A stretch of DNA of 8,653 bases, from the NCBI GenBank assembly GCA_964528605.1, contig CAZGSV010000128.1, positions 1 through 8,653 on the forward strand, read 5' to 3'. The position numbers and the translations under genes are program-made. Below the pieces are notes generated by a model. That model was not told the origin of the DNA, did no database searches, and saw only the letters and a program-made list of their open reading frames with translations. Shown one piece after another: positions 4,944-8,653 of this stretch; position 1 is the first letter of the stretch, and every line of letters starts with the position of its first letter. Origin of the DNA: CAZGSV01 sp964528605. Lineage in GTDB: Bacteria; Armatimonadota; Zipacnadia; CAZGSV01.

Positions 4944-5083
4944 AAACATTTTTGCCCTAGGGGCGGGGTTAGGGCGGAGAAGGATGTCGGAGCAGGGGGG
5001 AATCGGGCTAACGTGGATGGGTTTGGGTCTCTTGAGAGGGTGGGTGAGGAGGGTGGTTGGGGGCAGGGAGGTGTGTTCTCGAC
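4944..5083 (+). repeat. 140-bp G-rich dispersed repeat, copy B
   Basis: Second copy of the element at 2292, same orientation, sharing the abrupt left end AAACATTTTTGCCCT and ending at TTCTCGAC. After the shared part the two copies diverge completely: copy A continues into palindromic repeats, copy B into REP-like hairpins. Together the copies flank the 2.5-kb stretch with the transposase remnant and toxin-antitoxin operon. Confidence 0.9.
5042..5068 (+). other. G-quadruplex motif in repeat copy B
   Basis: G tracts of 3, 3, 5 and 3 with loops TGAGGA, TGGTT and CA, still within the canonical pattern even though one tract is interrupted by a substitution compared with copy A and another is one base shorter. 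Confidence 0.55.
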
Positions 5084-5097
5084 CGCTGCGGCGTCGC

Positions 5098-5119
5098 GGA
5101 CCCCGCCAGGGCGGGGTCC
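5098..5119. repeat. REP-like hairpin 1
   Basis: GGACCCCGCC (5098-5107) pairs perfectly with GGCGGGGTCC (5110-5119) and is followed by CTAC. Together with the next hairpin it forms a tandem pair of the GC-rich, CTAC-trailed palindrome type common between genes in many bacteria. Confidence 0.8.
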
Positions 5120-5123
5120 CTAC

Positions 5124-5149
5124 GGGCGACCCGGGCGGGTCGCCCCTAC
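5124..5149. repeat. REP-like hairpin 2
   Basis: GGGCGACCC (5124-5132) pairs perfectly with GGGTCGCCC (5137-5145) around a GGGC loop and is followed by CTAC, as hairpin 1 is. The stop codon of the leftward gene at 5146-5148 is the reverse complement of this trailing CTA, so the repeat ends that gene. Confidence 0.8.
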
Positions 5150-5367
5150 AAAGGTCGCGCTCTCCTAAGGCGGGTAAACAAGCCACGGCCCCTGAGCGCT
5201 TCGCGGACGGGCGGGGCGTCCCCCTCGTTTGCGAAGACATAGGTGAGCGTGACGAACCCGCCGGGCCGCGCCTGCCGCGGCGACATCTCCGCCTGCCTCA
5301 CGGTGAGGCTCGGCCCTGGCGCCAAGGTCAGGGACGTGGCCCCGATGACGAGCATCAGCAGGTTCAC
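5146..5367 (-). CDS. Short exported protein with start of an Ig/CARDB-like domain, probably truncated
   Basis: Predicted 73-residue protein from GTG at 5367, 22 bases after the CcoN-like gene and so probably in its operon; an in-frame ATG at 5355 is the alternative start. Residues 1-17 (MNLLMLVIGATSLTLAP) are a hydrophobic export or anchor segment. Residues 20-48 (SLTVRQAEMSPRQARPGG, then FVTLTYVFANEG) look like the first strands of a CARDB/DUF11-type beta-sandwich, with the typical PGG...VTLTY...N-x-G pattern. After residue 49 the sequence becomes an Arg-rich tail, and the stop falls in the REP-like hairpin. A complete domain would need another 40-60 residues, so the gene is probably cut off by repeat insertion or a frameshift. 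Paired with an oxidase-like membrane protein, the intact product may have been a periplasmic accessory subunit. Confidence 0.45.
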   Translation of the reverse strand: MNLLMLVIGATSLTLAPGPSLTVRQAEMSPRQARPGGFVTLTYVFANEGDAPPVREALRGRGLFTRLRRARPL

Positions 5368-5389
5368 CCAGAGGCCCCCGTTGCGGGCG

Positions 5390-5785
5390 CTACTCCGGCG
5401 CCGCGCTCATGGTGCGCCACAAGTTGACCGCGAACAGGAGCAAGCCCAGCGCTACGAGCCCGGCGAATACGCCCACCACCTTCGGTTGCGTCGAGCCCTG
5501 CCAAGCGATGGAGGCGCACACCCCGACTATTCCCACGTTGGCCAGGTAGAAATGCCACACCGCCATGCGCCGGCTGTGCAGCGGCTGCCCTACGAAGCGG
5601 GGGATGGCGTGGTAGGCAATGCCGCACAAGAGCATCCCCAGCCAGCCCGCGATGAGAAGGTAGAAGTGAATGCCCGGGCCGGCCGGGGTCATCTCTATCG
5701 GGGGCAGCCAGAGCACCCCGGCCACCCCGCCGGCGACCCCATACACCAGCGAGCTCTGGATGAACCTCAGCGGAGCCTTCTCCAT
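5390..5785 (-). CDS. Mini CcoN-like membrane protein (cbb3 oxidase subunit I-like)
   Basis: Predicted 131-residue membrane protein from ATG 5785, with GGGGAGG (5799-5793) 7 nt upstream. Four membrane helices are visible: about 9-28, 38-60, 76-97 and 102-124. The run HFYLLIAGWLGMLLCGIAYH (40-59), then IPRFVGQPLHSRR and WHFYLANVGIVG (77-88), resembles the segment of heme-copper oxidase/NO-reductase-like subunit I that carries the low-spin heme His. His40, His59, His70 and His78 are candidates for heme or metal binding. True CcoN has 12 or more helices and about 450 residues, so this is a stand-alone short homologue, not a complete oxidase. It could bind heme, help assembly, or act in redox sensing. 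It heads a leftward operon with the short exported protein and is divergent from the deacetylase gene. Confidence 0.65.
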   Translation of the reverse strand: MEKAPLRFIQSSLVYGVAGGVAGVLWLPPIEMTPAGPGIHFYLLIAGWLGMLLCGIAYHAIPRFVGQPLHSRRMAVWHFYLANVGIVGVCASIAWQGSTQPKVVGVFAGLVALGLLLFAVNLWRTMSAAPE

Positions 5786-5902
5786 TGCTTAGCCTCCCCG
5801 GTGCGGCCGTTGTCTGCGACGCGATCCTAATGGGCAGCAGTTTAGCGCCTGGCGGCGCTGTCGTGTAGTGCGCTAGGCGAGCAGGCGGCGAGGGTTGCGG
5901 CT

Positions 5903-5931
5903 TTGACGCTCGCAGGCGACCCTCCTATAGT
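5903..5931 (+). promoter_or_regulatory. Sigma70-type promoter of the deacetylase operon
   Basis: TTGACG (5903-5908), a 17-bp spacer and TATAGT (5926-5931) give a near-consensus promoter. The start would be near 5938, leaving a leader of about 33 nt before the ATG at 5971. Confidence 0.65.
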
Positions 5932-5970
5932 CGCTCTCGTGCCGGCGAACCACTGCGACACTGAGCCCTG

Positions 5971-6999
5971 ATGGAAGTCGCCCTGCTATACCACCCCGCT
6001 TGCCTGGGACATCACGTGCCCGGGCACGTGGAGCACCCGGCGCGGGTGCTGCGCACCTGGCACTATCTGGACGCGTCGCCGCTGCGCCACCGCCTTGAGT
6101 TCCCCGAGGTCTCGCCGGCGACCGAGGAGGACCTGCTTCTGGTCCACAGCGAGGCGCACGTGGATTACCTCCGGCGCAAGTGCGCGCTCGGCGGAGGGTG
6201 GGTGTCAATGGACACCGCTGTCTCCGAGCAGAGCCACGAGGCCGGCCTGCACGCCGTCGGGGCTGGCCTCACCGCGCTCGACTGGGTGGGCGACGGTCCG
6301 GACCGCGCCGCCTTCTGCCTGATCCGCCCGCCCGGCCACCACGCCTCGCGTGCCCTCTCCACCGGCTTCTGCCTGTACAATAGCGTGGCCATCGCGGCCG
6401 AGCGGTTTCTTCGCACGCGCAGCGCGGGGCGCGTTTACATCTTCGACTTCGACCTGCACCATGGCAACGGCACTCAGGACATCTTCTACGACCGCGCCGA
6501 GGTCTGCTACCTGTCCCTCCATCAGTTCCCGGCCTACCCGCGCACCGGCCGCCTACACGACCGAGGCGAAGGCGAAGGCCTCGGCTTCACCATTAATGTG
6601 CCCTTGCCCGCGGGCCGCAACGAGCCCGACTATCTTCTGGCCGCCCGGGAACTGATGCTGCCCTCGCTGGCGGCCTATGGCCCCGACCTAGTCTTGGTCT
6701 CGGCCGGCTTCGACGCTCATCGCGACGACCCCTTCGGCGGCATGGAACTACCGACCACGACCTTCGGGCATATGGCAGCGCTGGTGCAGCAGGGGGCGGT
6801 GGCCGCGCGGGCGCCAGTCATATACCTGCTCGAGGGCGGATATGCGCTTGAGGCATTGGCCGCCAGCGTGGCTGCGGTTCTTCGGGCCGCGTTGGGAGAT
6901 GCTCCAGCCGCCGCCAGCAGCGAGCCGCTCTCCGCGGAGGCGGCGGAGATCGTCGCGCGCGCGCGCGAGTTGCACGCCCCGCAGTGGGAGACCTGGTGA
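5971..6999 (+). CDS. Histone deacetylase family protein (AcuC-like zinc deacetylase)
   Basis: Predicted 342-residue cytoplasmic enzyme, close to the usual length of bacterial class II/AcuC-type members. RPPGHH (119-124) carries the catalytic His pair H123/H124, followed by GFCLYN (132-137). IFDFDLHHGNGT (157-168) supplies zinc ligands D161 and H163. VSAGFDAHRDDP (243-254) supplies the third ligand D248, and EGGY (288-291) supplies the transition-state Tyr291. All active-site residues of the arginase/deacetylase fold are present, so it should be a working zinc hydrolase removing acetyl or similar groups from amines: acetyl-lysine proteins, acetylpolyamines or other amides. The exact substrate cannot be read. 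The start ATG has only a weak RBS but sits at the right distance from a good promoter, and the N-terminus ALLYHPACLGHHVPGHVEHP is the expected family opening. Its TGA overlaps the next start by one base. Confidence 0.93.
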   Translation: MEVALLYHPACLGHHVPGHVEHPARVLRTWHYLDASPLRHRLEFPEVSPATEEDLLLVHSEAHVDYLRRKCALGGGWVSMDTAVSEQSHEAGLHAVGAGLTALDWVGDGPDRAAFCLIRPPGHHASRALSTGFCLYNSVAIAAERFLRTRSAGRVYIFDFDLHHGNGTQDIFYDRAEVCYLSLHQFPAYPRTGRLHDRGEGEGLGFTINVPLPAGRNEPDYLLAARELMLPSLAAYGPDLVLVSAGFDAHRDDPFGGMELPTTTFGHMAALVQQGAVAARAPVIYLLEGGYALEALAASVAAVLRAALGDAPAAASSEPLSAEAAEIVARARELHAPQWETW

Positions 7000-8653
7000 T
7001 GAGGCGACTGCTGGCCGCCGCCTGCCTGGCGGCATCGCTGGTCGCGTTGGCTCTCTTGTGTCCTCCGCTTGCGGCGCAGCAAGGGCCAGAGGACAGGAAC
7101 CTCCTGCTCGCCAGCGACTTCGAGACCGAGTCGCAAGGCCTGCCTTCCGGCTGGCATCCCGCCCCGGCCATCGCGGACCCGGGCAGTGCGGCCTGGGCGC
7201 GTGGAGAGGGCCTGCGCGGCACGCGCTGCCTGCGACTAGATGTTGCGGTCTCCTATTCCGCCTGGCAGTCCAACGCCATCAGCGTCCGCCCGGGCGACGC
7301 CTGCGAATTCTCGGCGCAGATAAAGGGAGAGGTCGAAGGCTGGGCGGCCCTCGCCCTGGCGTTCTACACCGCCGACGGCGAGCCGGTGGCCTGGACTGAA
7401 GGGCGAGTCATGCCCACCGAAGAATGGGCGGCCCGAACGGTGAGCGGCCAAGCCCCCCCGGCGGCATCGAAGGTCACCGCTCTCTTCCACGCGGTGGGAG
7501 AGGGGACCTGCTGGCTGGACGGGGCGGTGGTGCGCGCGGTCTCGCCGCCGCGAGCCAACCTCCGTGTATCCGCGCCGGAGACCGTTGCGGCGGGCAACAT
7601 ACTGCGCGTGTGGGCCGAGGTCAGCGGGCCGCGCACCTCCACCCCGCGCACACTTATCGCCGAACTCGTGCAGCAGCGCGAGCACCAGTTTCTGGTCGTT
7701 GCCCACAAGGCGCAGGAACTGCCCAGCGCGCCGGAGCATCCGCGGCTGAACATGTCCATGGCGGTTCCCGCGTACGCGGAGCCCGGACCCGCGTTGCTCC
7801 AACTCCGCCTCGAAGGGGCCGCCTGGGCGCCGGATTCCGAGTTCATTAGGCGTCTCGAGATCGCCCCCCCGGCCGCACGCCAGCGGCCGGGCGCAAGCCC
7901 GTCAGAGCCCCCTGGCCCTGGGAGGGAAGCACGTTACCTCGACTACCGGGGCCGTTCCCATTCCTGGACCGTCAACGACGCCGGGGCCCTGATCTGGAAC
8001 GGCAAGCCGTACATACCCGCCGGCTGCGTCTTCTCGCCCAGATTCCTCACCGAGTACAACCCCTCTCGGCCGCTGGATAACGAGGCGCTCTGGCTCGTGT
8101 GCAGGCGTTCGCTGTCGTTGCTGAAAGGCAGCGACATTGGCCAGGTTCTTGTGCGCGCGGCGCGCCCTCTCACCGATGTTCCCCCCCCGGCGCTGCAGCG
8201 TCTGCTTACCGAACTCGACTCCGAGGGCATGACCTACGGCATTGACCTGACCGACGGCCCGCGGGCGCTGTTGGAGGGCTACTGGGTCAACCGCATTCTC
8301 GACTTCGGCGCGCTGCCGGGCGCCGGCGCCTTCAACTTCCGGATATCCCAGCCCGCCGCCGACCTGGGCGGCCACCTATGGCTGGCGCAGGATGACCAGG
8401 GCGGCGTGTCGGCAGGAAGGAGCCTCGTTCAGGGAGCAGGCCGCGGGGCGGGCCAGGCGGCTGTGACGCTGGAGGCGCGAGGCCCCGTTCAACTCAGCCT
8501 GAGCCCGTGGATCTTGGCGCCGTTCCCGGGGGGCATGGATTACTGGGCGGCCGCCGACGAATACCCCACTCGCCTGCGCGACTATTTGTCTCGCCTCCGT
8601 CTGGGGCCGGGCCTGCGCTTCTTCCTCGATCCGCTCGGGCCCGGCTGCGGGCT
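6999..8653 (+). CDS. Large secreted multidomain protein, probable glycosidase-type enzyme (3' end beyond window)
   Basis: An uninterrupted frame of 551 codons runs from ATG 6999 to the window end. GGGAG (6986-6990) lies 8 nt upstream, and the start overlaps the deacetylase stop (TGATG), so translation is probably coupled. Residues 1-27 are a signal peptide (MRRLLAAACLAASLVALALL, then CPPLAAQ); a Cys at 21 makes a lipoprotein conceivable, though no proper lipobox is seen. Residues 34-181 (opening NLLLASDFE, later GLRGTRCLRLDV, CWLDGAVVRAV) have the layout of a carbohydrate-binding-type jelly roll. Residues 187-289 form an Ig-like strand-rich module. Residues 289-310 are a Pro-rich linker. At 323-343, WTVNDAGALIWNGKPYIPAG resembles the entry to the barrel of retaining glycosidases (GH2/GH42/GH5-like), followed by the LLTELDSEGMTYGIDLTDG region. 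Catalytic Glu residues are not yet identifiable. It probably acts on polysaccharide outside the cytoplasm; that is inference. Confidence 0.75.
   Translation, partial: MRRLLAAACLAASLVALALLCPPLAAQQGPEDRNLLLASDFETESQGLPSGWHPAPAIADPGSAAWARGEGLRGTRCLRLDVAVSYSAWQSNAISVRPGDACEFSAQIKGEVEGWAALALAFYTADGEPVAWTEGRVMPTEEWAARTVSGQAPPAASKVTALFHAVGEGTCWLDGAVVRAVSPPRANLRVSAPETVAAGNILRVWAEVSGPRTSTPRTLIAELVQQREHQFLVVAHKAQELPSAPEHPRLNMSMAVPAYAEPGPALLQLRLEGAAWAPDSEFIRRLEIAPPAARQRPGASPSEPPGPGREARYLDYRGRSHSWTVNDAGALIWNGKPYIPAGCVFSPRFLTEYNPSRPLDNEALWLVCRRSLSLLKGSDIGQVLVRAARPLTDVPPPALQRLLTELDSEGMTYGIDLTDGPRALLEGYWVNRILDFGALPGAGAFNFRISQPAADLGGHLWLAQDDQGGVSAGRSLVQGAGRGAGQAAVTLEARGPVQLSLSPWILAPFPGGMDYWAAADEYPTRLRDYLSRLRLGPGLRFFLDPLGPGCG

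Noticed and set aside
7236..7846. Long minus-strand and second-frame open reading frames inside the secreted protein gene.
   Set aside because: They are antisense or frame shadows of a 551-codon continuous frame with signal peptide, RBS and domain-like organisation.

Overview
The window reads as a GC-rich, diderm bacterium. It has a predicted outer-membrane barrel ending in phenylalanine, Sec-type signal peptides, Shine-Dalgarno sites, sigma70-like promoters, GTG and TTG starts, and a large secreted carbohydrate-active-type protein. The style (secreted multidomain glycosidase-like proteins, many intergenic palindromes, a metagenome-like mosaic) would fit Armatimonadota or another under-sampled phylum. 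That placement is inference only.

Left part (1-1676): the 5' end of an unrecognised leftward gene (TTG start at 225) is divergent from a rightward outer-membrane beta-barrel gene (378-1442). Immediately after the barrel gene's stop, in the same frame, lies an orphan C-terminal piece of a transketolase C-terminal subunit (1443-1676), a remnant of a larger gene.

Middle part (1677-5150) is an accessory, repeat-rich island. It holds about 1 kb with no convincing gene but with palindromes, a 23-bp palindromic repeat in three copies, and two leftward promoter-like sites that drive no visible gene. A 140-bp G-rich element occurs twice (2292-2432 and 4944-5083) as direct repeats; they enclose a small membrane protein gene, a 5'-truncated IS1595/ISXO2-type transposase and a leftward three-gene operon. 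The operon encodes a small HTH protein, a Panacea (DUF4065/SocA-like) antitoxin-type protein and a RelE/HigB-like toxin. It is visibly less GC-rich than its surroundings and is probably an acquired toxin-antitoxin module. Two REP-like hairpins sit beside the right-hand copy of the element.

Right part (5146-8653) looks chromosomal again. A leftward pair encodes a mini CcoN-like four-helix membrane protein and a short exported protein that seems truncated at the REP-like hairpins. Divergent from it, behind a good TTGACG-17-TATAGT promoter, is a histone-deacetylase-family (AcuC-like) zinc amidohydrolase whose stop overlaps the start of a long secreted protein. That protein has a jelly-roll-like N-terminal module, an Ig-like module, a proline-rich linker and the start of what looks like a glycosidase-type catalytic domain, and it runs off the window. 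The one-base overlap suggests translational coupling, so the deacetylase and the secreted protein may act on the same acetylated or carbohydrate substrate.
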